This document shows, one piece after another, positions 25,156-34,292 of a DNA stretch of 64,000 bases. A program made the translations under genes and the position numbers. The DNA is from NVTR01 sp036480115 (GTDB taxonomy: Bacteria; Pseudomonadota; Alphaproteobacteria; Rhodobacterales; Rhodobacteraceae), in assembly GCA_965224795.1 (NCBI GenBank), contig CBDDAE010000001.1:1488001-1552000 (forward strand), given 5' to 3'. The notes under the pieces were generated by a model, which was not told the DNA's origin, did not search any database, and saw only the letters and a list, made by a program, of their open reading frames with translations. The number at the start of each line of letters is the position of its first letter. The first letter of the stretch is position 1.

Positions 25156-26811
25156 ATGCCCAAATCAACCCTGCCTGATCTGCTGACATTGACCGACAAT
25201 GCGATTGCCCCGGTCGCGCAGTTGATCCAAACCGCCAAGGACCTGTTGCGCCCCTTGGTCACCAAGAATGACCGACTGGATACCGGGCTGATGGAGGCAA
25301 ACCAAACGGCGCTGCATGCGCTGTCTTGGCTGGCCACCTATGGTGAGGCGCTGACCCAAATGCAGGGCTGGGCCGAACGCCTGCAAGCCGATGGTAAGTT
25401 TGGCGAAATGGAGCAGTTGATCCACCAGATCGCCTTTGGTGAATACCTATGGCAGATTTACGGCGGAATCCCGATGAGTCAGGGGGAAATCGCGCGCCTA
25501 CAGGACATCGGCCTGACCCAGGATGATCAGCGTGGGTTAATGAACGCCGCAGTGATGACCCTGACACAATCCGGCAATACGCAGGCCGCGCGCAGCCGTC
25601 TGGCCGAACTGATGCAAGACAATGCCGGCCATGCCACTTTTGGTGCCACCGGGCTGGATGATGAACTGGAAATGATCCGCGAACAGTTCCGCCGCTTTGC
25701 CGATGAACGGGTGGTGCCAAATGCCCATGACTGGCACCTGAAGGATGAACTGATCCCGATGGAAATCATCAATGAGCTGGCTGAAATGGGCGTGTTCGGC
25801 CTGACCATTCCAGAAGAATTCGGCGGCTTTGGCCTGTCCAAAGCATCCATGGTGGTGGTGTCCGAAGAACTGTCGCGGGGCTATATCGGCGTAGGTTCAC
25901 TGGCTACACGTTCTGAAATTGCCGCCGAACTGATCCTGACCGGTGGCACTGACGCGCAAAAATCCCACTGGCTTCCATTAATTTCCAGTGCTGAAATTTT
26001 GCCAACAGCGGTATTCACTGAACCAAACACCGGATCTGATCTGGGGGCCTTGCGCACACGCGCGGTAACGGATGGCGATGATTACACAATCACCGGCAAC
26101 AAAACCTGGATCACCCACGCCGCCCGCACCCATGTCATGACATTTCTGGCGCGCACCGATCCGGACACCAGCGATTACAAAGGTCTGTCGATGTTTCTGG
26201 CGGAAAAAGCGCCGGGCACAGTGGCGGAACCGTTCCCAACCCCCGGCATGTCGGGCGGCGAAATTGAGGTTCTGGGTTATCGCGGCATGAAGGAATATGA
26301 GCTGGCCTTTGACGGGTTCAAAGTTAAGGGCGAGAACCTGCTGGGCGGGGTCGAAGGCCAGGGCTTCAAGCAACTGATGAAAACCTTTGAAAGTGCCCGC
26401 ATCCAAACCGCAGCGCGCGCCATTGGTGTGGCGCAAAGCGCGCTGGAAACCGGCCTGCAATACGCCATTGATCGCAAACAATTCGGCAAATCCCTGATCA
26501 ATTTCCCCCGGGTGTCCGGTAAATTGGCGATGATGGCCGTGGAAATCATGGTGACGCGCCAGCTAACCTATCATTCCGCCCGTCAAAAAGACGCCGACAA
26601 ACGCTGTGATCTTGAGGCCGGGATGGCGAAACTGCTGGGCGCGCGCGTCGCTTGGGCGGCCGCCGATAACGCCCTGCAAATTCACGGCGGCAACGGTTTC
26701 GCGCTGGAATACCAGATCAGCCGCATCCTGTGTGACGCCCGCATCCTGAATATATTTGAGGGAGCGGCAGAAATTCAGGCACAGGTGATTGCCCGCCGAT
26801 TGTTGGGCTAG
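25156..26811 (+). CDS. mcd: Acyl-CoA dehydrogenase, probable (2S)-methylsuccinyl-CoA dehydrogenase
   Basis: A 551-residue FAD-dependent dehydrogenase, about 170 residues longer than ordinary acyl-CoA dehydrogenases. The extra part is an N-terminal helical region (about 1-155), a build known for Mcd of the ethylmalonyl-CoA pathway, which oxidises methylsuccinyl-CoA to mesaconyl-CoA. The core has AVFTEPNTGSDLGALRTRA, the KTWITHAARTHVM segment, and the FAD/dimer motif HGGNGFALEYQISRILCDARILNIFEGAAEIQ-type ending. Start MPKSTLPDLL at 25156; a longer frame from 25006 lacks family character. The assignment to Mcd rests on length and architecture; another long acyl-CoA dehydrogenase is possible. Confidence 0.78.
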   Translation: MPKSTLPDLLTLTDNAIAPVAQLIQTAKDLLRPLVTKNDRLDTGLMEANQTALHALSWLATYGEALTQMQGWAERLQADGKFGEMEQLIHQIAFGEYLWQIYGGIPMSQGEIARLQDIGLTQDDQRGLMNAAVMTLTQSGNTQAARSRLAELMQDNAGHATFGATGLDDELEMIREQFRRFADERVVPNAHDWHLKDELIPMEIINELAEMGVFGLTIPEEFGGFGLSKASMVVVSEELSRGYIGVGSLATRSEIAAELILTGGTDAQKSHWLPLISSAEILPTAVFTEPNTGSDLGALRTRAVTDGDDYTITGNKTWITHAARTHVMTFLARTDPDTSDYKGLSMFLAEKAPGTVAEPFPTPGMSGGEIEVLGYRGMKEYELAFDGFKVKGENLLGGVEGQGFKQLMKTFESARIQTAARAIGVAQSALETGLQYAIDRKQFGKSLINFPRVSGKLAMMAVEIMVTRQLTYHSARQKDADKRCDLEAGMAKLLGARVAWAAADNALQIHGGNGFALEYQISRILCDARILNIFEGAAEIQAQVIARRLLG

Positions 26812-26880
26812 CACACGTTGCTTTTTCCCTCTCCCAGCCCTATCTGAACTAAGAAGTTTTGCAATAAAGGACCGCGCGAC

Positions 26881-27918
26881 ATGGCCAAACAACAAACCGT
26901 TCTATTGACCGGTTCATCCGGTTTCATCGCCAAACACATCGCGCTGAACCTGCTAAATGCCGGCTATAGTGTTGTTGGCTCTGTCCGCTCCCTTTCCCGT
27001 GGTGACGAAGTGCGTGCCGCCGTTGCCCCGCATTTAGATAAGGGCGTCGATCTGGACAAAAATCTGCGTTTTGTCGCACTTGATCTGGGGCGTGATGACG
27101 GTTGGGACGCTGCAATGGAAGGTATAGATGTGTTGATGCATACGGCATCACCCTTTCCATTGCAGGCACCTAAAGACGAAAATGAGCTAATCCGTCCGGC
27201 TGTAGATGGCACATTGCGCGCACTTCGCGCCGCCCACAAAGCCGGGATCACGCGGGTTGTTTTAACATCATCATTCGCCGCCGTAATGCGGGCAAAATTA
27301 CCGGCGGGTCGCACGGTTTTTGACGAAAGCGATTGGTCCGACCCAAAAGATCCGAACATTGATGCCTATTCAAAATCCAAAACCATGGCCGAACAGGCTG
27401 CCTGGGCATTCGCGCGAGATATGGCCCCTGATATGGCGCTGACCACCATTAACCCGACAATGGTGCTGGGCCCGCCGCTGGACATTCACTTTGGCGGCTC
27501 GGTTGAAGTGGTTCAGCGCATGCTACAGGCCAAAGATCCGATGTTACCGCGCTTTGGCCTAGGGTGCGTTGATGTGCGTGACATCGCTGAAATGCATGTT
27601 CGCGCAATTTCAAATCCGCAATCTGAAGGCAAACGCATTTTAGGGATCCACAGTTTTCGCTGGTTTACCGAGCTGACCCAAGCCCTGAAAACCCGCTTTC
27701 CAGACCGTAAGATCGTCACCCGCCAAGCGCCCGATTTCATGGTGAAATTCCTGGCGCTGTTTGATTCCACAATCCGCGGCATCGTTCCTGATCTGGGGAA
27801 GCGTTTTGATGCGTCCAACGAGCGCGCCAAAAAGATACTGGGTATGGAATTTATCTCAGCTGATGACAGCGTGATCGCCACAGCAGAATTTCTAATTGAC
27901 CATGACAAAGTTAGGTAG
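26881..27918 (+). CDS. NAD(P)-dependent epimerase/aldehyde reductase (extended SDR)
   Basis: A 345-residue extended SDR resembling dihydroflavonol-4-reductase and ketoreductase-type enzymes. The nucleotide motif is TGSSGFIAKHIALNLL (about 11-26), then the LTSSFAAV stretch and the catalytic YSKSK. The following NPTMVLGPPLD and the VDVRDIAEMHVRAI motif are family-typical. It lies 69 bp downstream of mcd on the same strand and may be co-transcribed. Substrate unknown. Confidence 0.88.
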   Translation: MAKQQTVLLTGSSGFIAKHIALNLLNAGYSVVGSVRSLSRGDEVRAAVAPHLDKGVDLDKNLRFVALDLGRDDGWDAAMEGIDVLMHTASPFPLQAPKDENELIRPAVDGTLRALRAAHKAGITRVVLTSSFAAVMRAKLPAGRTVFDESDWSDPKDPNIDAYSKSKTMAEQAAWAFARDMAPDMALTTINPTMVLGPPLDIHFGGSVEVVQRMLQAKDPMLPRFGLGCVDVRDIAEMHVRAISNPQSEGKRILGIHSFRWFTELTQALKTRFPDRKIVTRQAPDFMVKFLALFDSTIRGIVPDLGKRFDASNERAKKILGMEFISADDSVIATAEFLIDHDKVR

Positions 27919-27930
27919 CAAGTTAGATAA

Positions 27931-28317
27931 ATGTTTCGCCTGTTCCTGACCATACCCATTTTACTTTCCGCCTGTTTGAAGGATGAAACCGTGTCCGGCT
28001 ACGCTGACCCAAAAGCCACTTACCATTTAGAAGAAATAGACGGTGTCGCCTTTACAGCCGGGGCAACCCTATCCTTCCCTGAACAGGGTAGTATTAGTGG
28101 CAAAGCGCCTTGTAACAGCTACGCAGCCGACCAGCGTGCGCCTTATCCCTGGCTGGAACTGGGGCCAATCGCTGGCACACGGGCGGCCTGTGCAGATTTA
28201 CCTGCTGAAGTGCAGTTTTTCAAAGCGCTGGCCGACATGACCCAAATCGAAGCGCTTGACGATCTGTTGATCCTGCATAGCGACAGCGGGACTGAAATGG
28301 TGTTTCGCAGTCGCTAG
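27931..28317 (+). CDS. META domain (HslJ-like) lipoprotein
   Basis: A 128-residue protein with a short lipoprotein signal peptide; the lipobox is LLSAC with Cys15. The mature part is a META domain, with GSISGKAPCNSYAADQ corresponding to the usual GRVxGxxGCNxYxG motif and AGTRAACADLPAEVQFFKAL to the second conserved stretch. META proteins such as HslJ act in the envelope and are linked to stress or novobiocin resistance. It overlaps convergent recO by 4 nt. Confidence 0.8.
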   Translation: MFRLFLTIPILLSACLKDETVSGYADPKATYHLEEIDGVAFTAGATLSFPEQGSISGKAPCNSYAADQRAPYPWLELGPIAGTRAACADLPAEVQFFKALADMTQIEALDDLLILHSDSGTEMVFRSR

Positions 28318-29039
28318 GTTTTGCGCGCCAACGCATCCACCAGCCTTTGGCGGGCCTCTGGCAGTGGCCTGTTTCCCATCTGCGTCGCCAGCCGGTGCTG
28401 CAAAAAATAACCGGTGGTGCGTAAACCTTCATAAACACTCTCCACCTCCCCATTGCCATGACCCAGTAGACTGGGCGATAGCGGCAATAGCCTTTCGGCC
28501 CATTCCCCGGCGCCTTCCACACTGACAGCACGTCCCGATGTTGGGGAAACATAGGCCAGATCATCCAGTGATCCGGTCACAGCACAGCAAGACAGATCCA
28601 GTCCAAACCCCATGCCATTCAGCAGTGCCATCTCCCAGCGCAGATAGGCCAGTGGCCAGGCGTCGGAATTGCCCAACAGATCAAGCAACATGATGGTTTG
28701 GTCATACAGCCTTGGGTGGACCTCGCGTTCGGGCAGGCAAAAGCACAGTAATGCGGTGGTGGCATTCAGCCCGGCCAGCGCCAGCCGATCCCCCATCACC
28801 GCCGCCGCACGGCTTTTCACCGGCTCTACGCTAAAGGTGCCGATATGTTCGCTTAGCCTTGCCCGCCAGGTGACATCCAGCTGGGCACCTGGCTGCAAAA
28901 TCGGCGCATTTTTGCGGCTGCTACCCCCACGCACAACGCCCACATGGCGTCCCTGCATTGGGGTAAATACTTCGATAATTGCCGAGGTTTCGCCGTGCTT
29001 TCGCACCGCCAGTAAAACCCCCTGATCCCGCCACTCCAT
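28314..29039 (-). CDS. recO: DNA repair protein RecO
   Basis: Mediator that loads RecA on SSB-coated DNA with RecF/RecR. The 241-residue protein starts MEWRDQGVLLAVRKHGET at 29039, the conserved N-terminal OB-fold, and has GRHVGVVRGGSSRKNAPILQPG. The helical C-terminal domain follows. A reading from 29108 would add 23 non-conserved residues. It is the last gene of a chain with DUF1491, era, rnc and lepB on the minus strand. Confidence 0.94.
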   Translation of the reverse strand: MEWRDQGVLLAVRKHGETSAIIEVFTPMQGRHVGVVRGGSSRKNAPILQPGAQLDVTWRARLSEHIGTFSVEPVKSRAAAVMGDRLALAGLNATTALLCFCLPEREVHPRLYDQTIMLLDLLGNSDAWPLAYLRWEMALLNGMGFGLDLSCCAVTGSLDDLAYVSPTSGRAVSVEGAGEWAERLLPLSPSLLGHGNGEVESVYEGLRTTGYFLQHRLATQMGNRPLPEARQRLVDALARKT

Positions 29040-29049
29040 GGGTGACAGA

Positions 29050-29382
29050 CTACTCTGCCAAACCCGGCTCGTCGAGCAAATGACGCCCCTGACGGTCTTC
29101 CACTTCAATCACCCAAAGATCAGGATCAAATGACTTTTGCTTTTCTAATGCCGCCTCGACTTCGCGGTCATCGCCTTCAGACAGCACAACCCAGGTTCGC
29201 TCATTGCTCATCAGATCAAAGGAACGTTGAAAAACCTGCGCCTTACCGTCCAATGTGTTCAGCTTAACCAGCACCGCCCCGGCTGTGGCATCGCCCTTAG
29301 CTGTTACAAACGCCGGAATATTAGCCAGCCGCAACCGGTTCAGATAAGCCGAAACCCATATATCCGCTGTCAGTCGCGTCAT
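29050..29382 (-). CDS. DUF1491 family protein
   Basis: A 110-residue protein beginning MTRLTADIWVSAYLNRLRL and containing AGAVLVKLNTLDGKAQVFQR and DPDLWVIEVEDRQGRHLL. I recognise it as DUF1491, a small alphaproteobacterial family of unknown function usually found beside era or recO, as here. It overlaps era by 4 nt and is followed 10 nt later by recO, so it is probably co-expressed with them. Confidence 0.85.
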   Translation of the reverse strand: MTRLTADIWVSAYLNRLRLANIPAFVTAKGDATAGAVLVKLNTLDGKAQVFQRSFDLMSNERTWVVLSEGDDREVEAALEKQKSFDPDLWVIEVEDRQGRHLLDEPGLAE

Positions 29383-30290
29383 TCGTTACCGTCGGAAAAG
29401 TTCAGCCCCATTTCGCTATAGCGTTCTTTGTCTTCCAGCCATTTCGGGCGCACCTTAATCTGCAAAAACAGATGCACCGTCTGACCCAGAAATTCGCTTA
29501 GCTCTGCCCGCGCGGCTTTGCTGACACCTTTGATGGTTTCGCCCTTATGGCCAAGAATGATGCCCTTATGCCCGTCTCGCATCACATAGATGATCTGATC
29601 AATCTTGACAGAACCATCTTTGCGCTCTTCCCAACCTTCGGTTTCCACGGTCAGCTGATAGGGCAGTTCCTGATGCAAGCGCAGGGTCAGCTTTTCGCGC
29701 GTTAGTTCAGCAGCGATAGACCGCAGCGGCGCATCTGCAATCTGATCTTCTGGATAAAGCCACGGCCCCACCGGCAGCACACCTGCCAACCAGACACGCA
29801 AATCCTGCACGCCATGCCCTTTTTCCGCTGAAATCAGGAAAGTTTCTGCAAACTCAAACTGGTCATTCAGCTCTTGGGTCAGTGCCAGCAATACCGGGCT
29901 TTCGACGCGATCAATTTTGTTGATGGCCAGTGCCACCTTGCGCCCTTTAGTGCGTTCGCCCAACCCTTCAAGTATGGCCTCTACGCCTTCGGTTACACCG
30001 CGATGTGCCTCTACCAACAGCACTACAACGTCAGCATCAGATGCCCCGCTCCAGGCGGCCGTAACCATGGCACGATCCAGCCGGCGACGGGGGCGAAAAA
30101 TTCCGGGGGTATCAACAAAAACCAGCTGCGTGTTGCCCTCAATAGCAACACCGCGAATACGGGCGCGAGTGGTCTGCACTTTATGGGTAACGATGGACAC
30201 TTTGGCCCCAACCATCTGGTTCAGAAGCGTTGACTTGCCGGCATTGGGTTCGCCAATCAAAGCAATAAATCCGGCGCGTTTTTCAGTCAT
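29379..30290 (-). CDS. era: GTPase Era
   Basis: Essential GTPase for 16S rRNA maturation and 30S assembly. The 303-residue protein has the P-loop GEPNAGKST (13-21), G3 DTPG, the G4 motif NKID, and a C-terminal KH domain containing VMRDGHKGIILGHKGETIKG. It overlaps rnc by 8 nt, the common rnc-era arrangement, which couples an rRNA-processing nuclease to a ribosome-assembly GTPase. Confidence 0.98.
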   Translation of the reverse strand: MTEKRAGFIALIGEPNAGKSTLLNQMVGAKVSIVTHKVQTTRARIRGVAIEGNTQLVFVDTPGIFRPRRRLDRAMVTAAWSGASDADVVVLLVEAHRGVTEGVEAILEGLGERTKGRKVALAINKIDRVESPVLLALTQELNDQFEFAETFLISAEKGHGVQDLRVWLAGVLPVGPWLYPEDQIADAPLRSIAAELTREKLTLRLHQELPYQLTVETEGWEERKDGSVKIDQIIYVMRDGHKGIILGHKGETIKGVSKAARAELSEFLGQTVHLFLQIKVRPKWLEDKERYSEMGLNFSDGNE

Positions 30291-30972
30291 TTATCGGTTC
30301 CAATTGATCCATTAAAGCTTGCGCTGCGGCCTGTTCCGCCTGGCGTTTGGTGGCCGCTGTTGCTGTCTCTTTCTGGCCGCTGACCATCTGGGCCTTAACG
30401 GTGAAAACCGGCGCGTGGTCCGGGCCTTCACGCGACACGACGGTATAGTCCGGCGGCACCTGGCCACGGGCCTGCGCCCATTCCTGCAGGGCGGTCTTTG
30501 CGTCGCGTGCATCATCTTTCACCTGTGCCACCCGCGCGCCCCACAACCGCAGCACCATATCACGCGCAACATTGTAACCGGCATCCAGATACACCGCCGC
30601 GATCACCGCTTCCATACCATCCGCCAGCAGCGCTAATTTGCGCCGTCCGCCTGAAAGCATTTCAGATCGCCCTAATTTCAAAACCGACCCCAAGTCAATT
30701 TCACGGGCCACATCGGCGCAGGTTTCCTTACGCACCAACGCATTGTAGCGCGGCGCAAGCTGACCTTCGGCGGCCGTCAAATCACCCAAAAATAGTGCCT
30801 CTGAAATCACAAGCCCAAGCACCCGGTCCCCCAAAAATTCTAACCGCTGATTGTCGGCCCGTGTAGCTGAGGAAATAGAGGCATGGGTCAGGGCGCGGAT
30901 CAAATGTTCAGGGTCAGAAAATTTATGACCAATACGGGTTTCAAACCCAGTCAGATCAGACCCTAACTTCAA
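30283..30972 (-). CDS. rnc: Ribonuclease III
   Basis: Double-strand-specific endoribonuclease for rRNA and mRNA processing. The 229-residue protein has the signature RLEFLGDRVLGLVI with Glu45 and Asp49, the second acidic pair Asp118/Glu121 in ADGMEAVIAAVYLDAG, and a C-terminal dsRNA-binding domain (about 155-222, ending KRQAEQAAAQALM). It overlaps lepB by 4 nt upstream. Confidence 0.97.
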   Translation of the reverse strand: MKLGSDLTGFETRIGHKFSDPEHLIRALTHASISSATRADNQRLEFLGDRVLGLVISEALFLGDLTAAEGQLAPRYNALVRKETCADVAREIDLGSVLKLGRSEMLSGGRRKLALLADGMEAVIAAVYLDAGYNVARDMVLRLWGARVAQVKDDARDAKTALQEWAQARGQVPPDYTVVSREGPDHAPVFTVKAQMVSGQKETATAATKRQAEQAAAQALMDQLEPIND

Positions 30973-31754
30973 TTGATCGCCTTAAAGAACCGGTTACTGC
31001 GCCAGGTCCAAAAATACAGCAAGGACCGACCCGCCGCTGAAAACATGATCCGGTCAGCGCGTCCAATCAGGTTTTTGTAAGGTACAAAACCAACCCCAAG
31101 GGCAGATTGCGCTACCCGGCTATCGGTGGAATTATCGCGGTTATCACCCATGAAAAAGTAATGCCCGTCCGGCACAGTAAAGACGGCAGTATCATCCAGA
31201 CGCCGCTGGCCAATATTCAGGATGCTGTGGGAAACCCCATTGGGTAATACCTCCACGATCTTATCCTTTTCGCAAATACCGCCAATGCCAACTCCTCGGT
31301 TAGAACATTGCGGAAACCCCCCCACGGGCCCTTGCTTTTCAAAAACTTCTTCGAACCGCCCGTCGGCTTGCTGCTGCACAACAACGCCATTCAGAAAAAC
31401 CACACCGCTTTTTACCTGAATTTTGTCTCCCGGCAGACCCATCAGACGTTTAATAAAGTCCTGTCCATTCACTGGATGGCGAAATACCACGACGTCGCCG
31501 CGATCTGGGTCACCGCCAAAAATACGCCCCGAGATCGGGCAAATCGAAAACGGGCAAGATACCTGCGCATAGCCATAGGCCATTTTGTTTACGAACAGAA
31601 AATCGCCGATTAGCAATGTGTCTTTCATTGAGCTGGACGGGATCCAGAACGGTTGAAAAAACAAGGTTCTGAAAACGCCTGCAATTAGCAGCGCGTAAAC
31701 CACCGTCTTAATCGTCTCAACGATGCCATCTTGTTTTTCTGCCTTACTGCCCAT
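30969..31754 (-). CDS. lepB: Signal peptidase I
   Basis: Membrane serine peptidase that removes signal peptides on the periplasmic side. A single N-terminal helix (about 15-33) precedes the catalytic Ser42 in WIPSSSMKDTL and the general base Lys102 in DFIKRLMGLPGD. The C-terminal box GDNRDNSTDSR is present. At 261 residues it is a normal alphaproteobacterial LepB. It begins the lepB-rnc-era-DUF1491-recO run. Confidence 0.97.
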   Translation of the reverse strand: MGSKAEKQDGIVETIKTVVYALLIAGVFRTLFFQPFWIPSSSMKDTLLIGDFLFVNKMAYGYAQVSCPFSICPISGRIFGGDPDRGDVVVFRHPVNGQDFIKRLMGLPGDKIQVKSGVVFLNGVVVQQQADGRFEEVFEKQGPVGGFPQCSNRGVGIGGICEKDKIVEVLPNGVSHSILNIGQRRLDDTAVFTVPDGHYFFMGDNRDNSTDSRVAQSALGVGFVPYKNLIGRADRIMFSAAGRSLLYFWTWRSNRFFKAIN

Positions 31755-31811
31755 TCAGATTTTCCACCTTTGTATTTTGTCCCGGCTACATGGTCAGCCA
31801 AGCCCGGGGAG

Positions 31812-32213
31812 TCAAGCAATTGGCAGCGCTTCGATCACCACAAATGCCTGTGCCCAGGGGTGATCATCGGTCAAAGTTACGTGAATATGTGCTTGGTGCC
31901 CGTCCGGTGTCATATCTTTCAACCGCTCCGCTGCCCAGCCAGTGACCTGCATCTGTGGCTGACCGGAGCGCAGGTTGGTCACTGACATATCTGTCCAGGA
32001 AATCCCCATGCGCAGCCCGGTTCCCAACGCCTTGGAACAGGCTTCTTTTGCGGCCCAGCGTTTTGCATAGGTGCCGGCCGTATCTTTTCGCCGCTCTGCC
32101 TTGTGCTGTTCCACGTCGGTAAACACCCTGTTACGGAAGCGATCGCCAAAGCGTTCCAAAGTCCCGGCAATACGCTCAATATTTGCAAGATCCGTGCCGA
32201 TGCCTAAAATCAT
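31812..32213 (-). CDS. acpS: Holo-[acyl-carrier-protein] synthase
   Basis: Transfers 4'-phosphopantetheine from CoA to apo-ACP. The 133-residue protein has the magnesium ligands Asp8 in GIGTDLANIERI and Glu57 in KRWAAKEACSKALGTG. It overlaps the LysE-type gene by 4 nt and precedes lepB, as in many alphaproteobacteria where pdxJ and acpS are neighbours. Confidence 0.95.
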   Translation of the reverse strand: MILGIGTDLANIERIAGTLERFGDRFRNRVFTDVEQHKAERRKDTAGTYAKRWAAKEACSKALGTGLRMGISWTDMSVTNLRSGQPQMQVTGWAAERLKDMTPDGHQAHIHVTLTDDHPWAQAFVVIEALPIA

Positions 32214-32833
32214 GCCAATTTGGCCGTCAGTAATTTCAGGCTTGCAGCACCGAAAAAGGCGGCAAATAACAGATCAAACCCACGCCGCATTCGTTTGTAA
32301 CCCTGAACAATCGCCGGGCTGGAAAACAACAGCGCGTAGCCCAGAAATATAACAATTGACCCGCAATAAAGTATACCAAACAACCCAAAAACATCGGCCG
32401 CACCGGCATCTTTTGGCAGGGCTATTGAATAGACAGCTCCCCATGACAGGATCGCCTTGGGGTTGGTCAGGTGGATCATCATTCCACGTGAAAAAATGCG
32501 CCTGGCTGAACCACTGTGGTTTTTGGTCAGCATCACCGCGTCCGGTCGCATGGCTGAGCGCAGCGCCTTTGACGCCAGAAACAACAGATATGCCGCCCCA
32601 ACATACCGCAGCACTTCAAACACCCAGGCATTTGCCAGCATTAGCGCGCTCATACCTGACGCTGCTGCCAAACCAAGACTGGCGCTACCTACCAATATAC
32701 CCAGCGCGAATATCAAACCAGATTTTCGCCCCTGCTCCATTGACGTGCCCGCAATAGACAATGTGGCAGGACCCGGACTACCGCCAGCAATCTTCCAGCC
32801 GACATAAAATATCGCAAACTCAATACCAGTCAC
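32210..32833 (-). CDS. LysE family amino-acid exporter-like protein
   Basis: A 207-residue membrane protein with about six helices. The N-terminal PGPATLSIAGTSMEQGRKSG is the LysE/RhtB signature, and the central SRGMMIHLTNPKAILSWGAVY is also characteristic. Members export lysine, threonine, homoserine or other amino acids. It is inserted between acpS and pdxJ, overlapping both by 4 nt. Substrate unassigned. Confidence 0.88.
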   Translation of the reverse strand: MTGIEFAIFYVGWKIAGGSPGPATLSIAGTSMEQGRKSGLIFALGILVGSASLGLAAASGMSALMLANAWVFEVLRYVGAAYLLFLASKALRSAMRPDAVMLTKNHSGSARRIFSRGMMIHLTNPKAILSWGAVYSIALPKDAGAADVFGLFGILYCGSIVIFLGYALLFSSPAIVQGYKRMRRGFDLLFAAFFGAASLKLLTAKLA

Positions 32834-33588
32834 ACCCGCGCCTCATCCATCAGACGGCGCATTTCACCTATCGCCGGATCCAAACCGCGAAATATGGCCT
32901 CACCAATTATGAAATGGCCGATGTTTAATTCCATCACCTCAGGAAACTCGGCAACCGGTTTCACGGTCTCATAGGTGAACCCGTGCCCGGCATGGATTTC
33001 CAAACCCAGCCCATGTCCAAATACCGACATCTCGCGCAGGCGCTCAAGCTCGGCGTCGCTTTCATCAAGCATACCCTCGGCAAACAGATCGCAATAGGCC
33101 CCTGCATGCAGTTCAACAATATCAGCGCCAATCCGGTGCGCGGCTTCCACCTGACGCATATCGGCGGCCACAAACATTGACACCCGACACCCGGCATCAC
33201 GCAACGGCGCAATAAACTGCGCCAGACGATTGTCATCGCGCGCCACATCCAGCCCGCCTTCGGTGGTTAGTTCTTCGCGCTTTTCTGGCACAATACAAAC
33301 GGCGTGGGGTTTGTGGCGCAACGCAATGGCCTGCATTTCATCCGTGGCGGCCATTTCAAAATTCAGCGGTACCGTCAGAACCTCCATCAGCCGATCAATA
33401 TCGCTGTCGGAAATATGACGCCGATCCTCACGTAAATGCGCCGTGATCCCATCGGCACCGGCGGCTTCGGCCAGCTTGGCGGCGCGTACCGGATCAGGAT
33501 AGTTTCCACCACGGGCATTTCGCACTGTGGCAACATGGTCAATATTTACTCCCAGCCGCAATGGGCCCAGAAAATTTGTATTTGGCAT
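32830..33588 (-). CDS. pdxJ: Pyridoxine 5'-phosphate synthase
   Basis: Condenses 1-deoxyxylulose 5-phosphate with aminoacetone 3-phosphate to make pyridoxine 5'-phosphate in the DXP-dependent B6 pathway. The 252-residue TIM barrel starts with LGVNIDHVATVRNARGG (Asp17, His18) and contains GITAHLREDRRHI and the C-terminal ELNIGHFIIGEAIF phosphate-binding motif. It is part of the acpS-LysE-pdxJ overlap chain. Confidence 0.97.
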   Translation of the reverse strand: MPNTNFLGPLRLGVNIDHVATVRNARGGNYPDPVRAAKLAEAAGADGITAHLREDRRHISDSDIDRLMEVLTVPLNFEMAATDEMQAIALRHKPHAVCIVPEKREELTTEGGLDVARDDNRLAQFIAPLRDAGCRVSMFVAADMRQVEAAHRIGADIVELHAGAYCDLFAEGMLDESDAELERLREMSVFGHGLGLEIHAGHGFTYETVKPVAEFPEVMELNIGHFIIGEAIFRGLDPAIGEMRRLMDEARV

Positions 33589-33634
33589 TTCTCAATATCC
33601 CGTAGATTCGCTGTCTTCCGGCATAGGCCTATTT

Positions 33635-34276
33635 TTACTTGGCGTCAGCCCTTGCTGTCTCTGCTTCCCGACGTTTTTGGTACTTTTTCTTCAATCTCTT
33701 GATGCGGTTTTTTTGATAGGCGGTAATTAAGGGTCGGCTAACAACGTAGGAGAGGACGCCAAAAAATACGCCGGGCACCATGCCGCCAACCAGATAAGGT
33801 TTGAAAACCCGTGCGTAAAACCAATCTAACCGATCCCAGTGGGTGATTTCTTCGGTGAACATGGCGGTAAAATTATACCAAAGCTCCAAGGAAGCATTGG
33901 AAAAGGCCGTGACAATATTTGGCAAATGCACACCTCCCTGCATGCCCAACATCCAAGACCCCAGCTCAACGGCAAGACTGGCAATAATTGGAAAAGTGAT
34001 GGGATTCCCAAAGAATGTCGCCATGATAGCCGCAATAATATTACCCTGCATGACGAATGCTAGGATAACGGCCAGAATAATGTGAAACCCAAAGAACGGC
34101 GTGAAACAGATAAATATTCCAGCAGAAATTCCGCGGGCAATTTTATGGGGCGGGTCCGGCAGACGGCGCAAACGCAGTAAAACATAACTTACCGCTCGGC
34201 TCCAGCCACCGCGGGGGTATACCCCCTCGGTAAGTATTTCTTTGAAAGTCCTTCGTTTACGCCGTTTGAACACCAA
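33635..34276 (-). CDS. DUF2062 domain membrane protein
   Basis: A 213-residue protein with a basic N-terminus and two to three membrane helices. The signature KIARGISAGIFICFTPFFGFH and the FFGNPITFP motif identify DUF2062. A basic, charged C-terminal tail (RIKRLKKKYQKRREAETARA) follows the last helix. Function unknown. It lies 16 nt downstream of rsh and precedes pdxJ by 46 nt. Confidence 0.87.
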   Translation of the reverse strand: MVFKRRKRRTFKEILTEGVYPRGGWSRAVSYVLLRLRRLPDPPHKIARGISAGIFICFTPFFGFHIILAVILAFVMQGNIIAAIMATFFGNPITFPIIASLAVELGSWMLGMQGGVHLPNIVTAFSNASLELWYNFTAMFTEEITHWDRLDWFYARVFKPYLVGGMVPGVFFGVLSYVVSRPLITAYQKNRIKRLKKKYQKRREAETARADAK

Positions 34277-34292
34277 TTGTGCTCCTGGTTAC

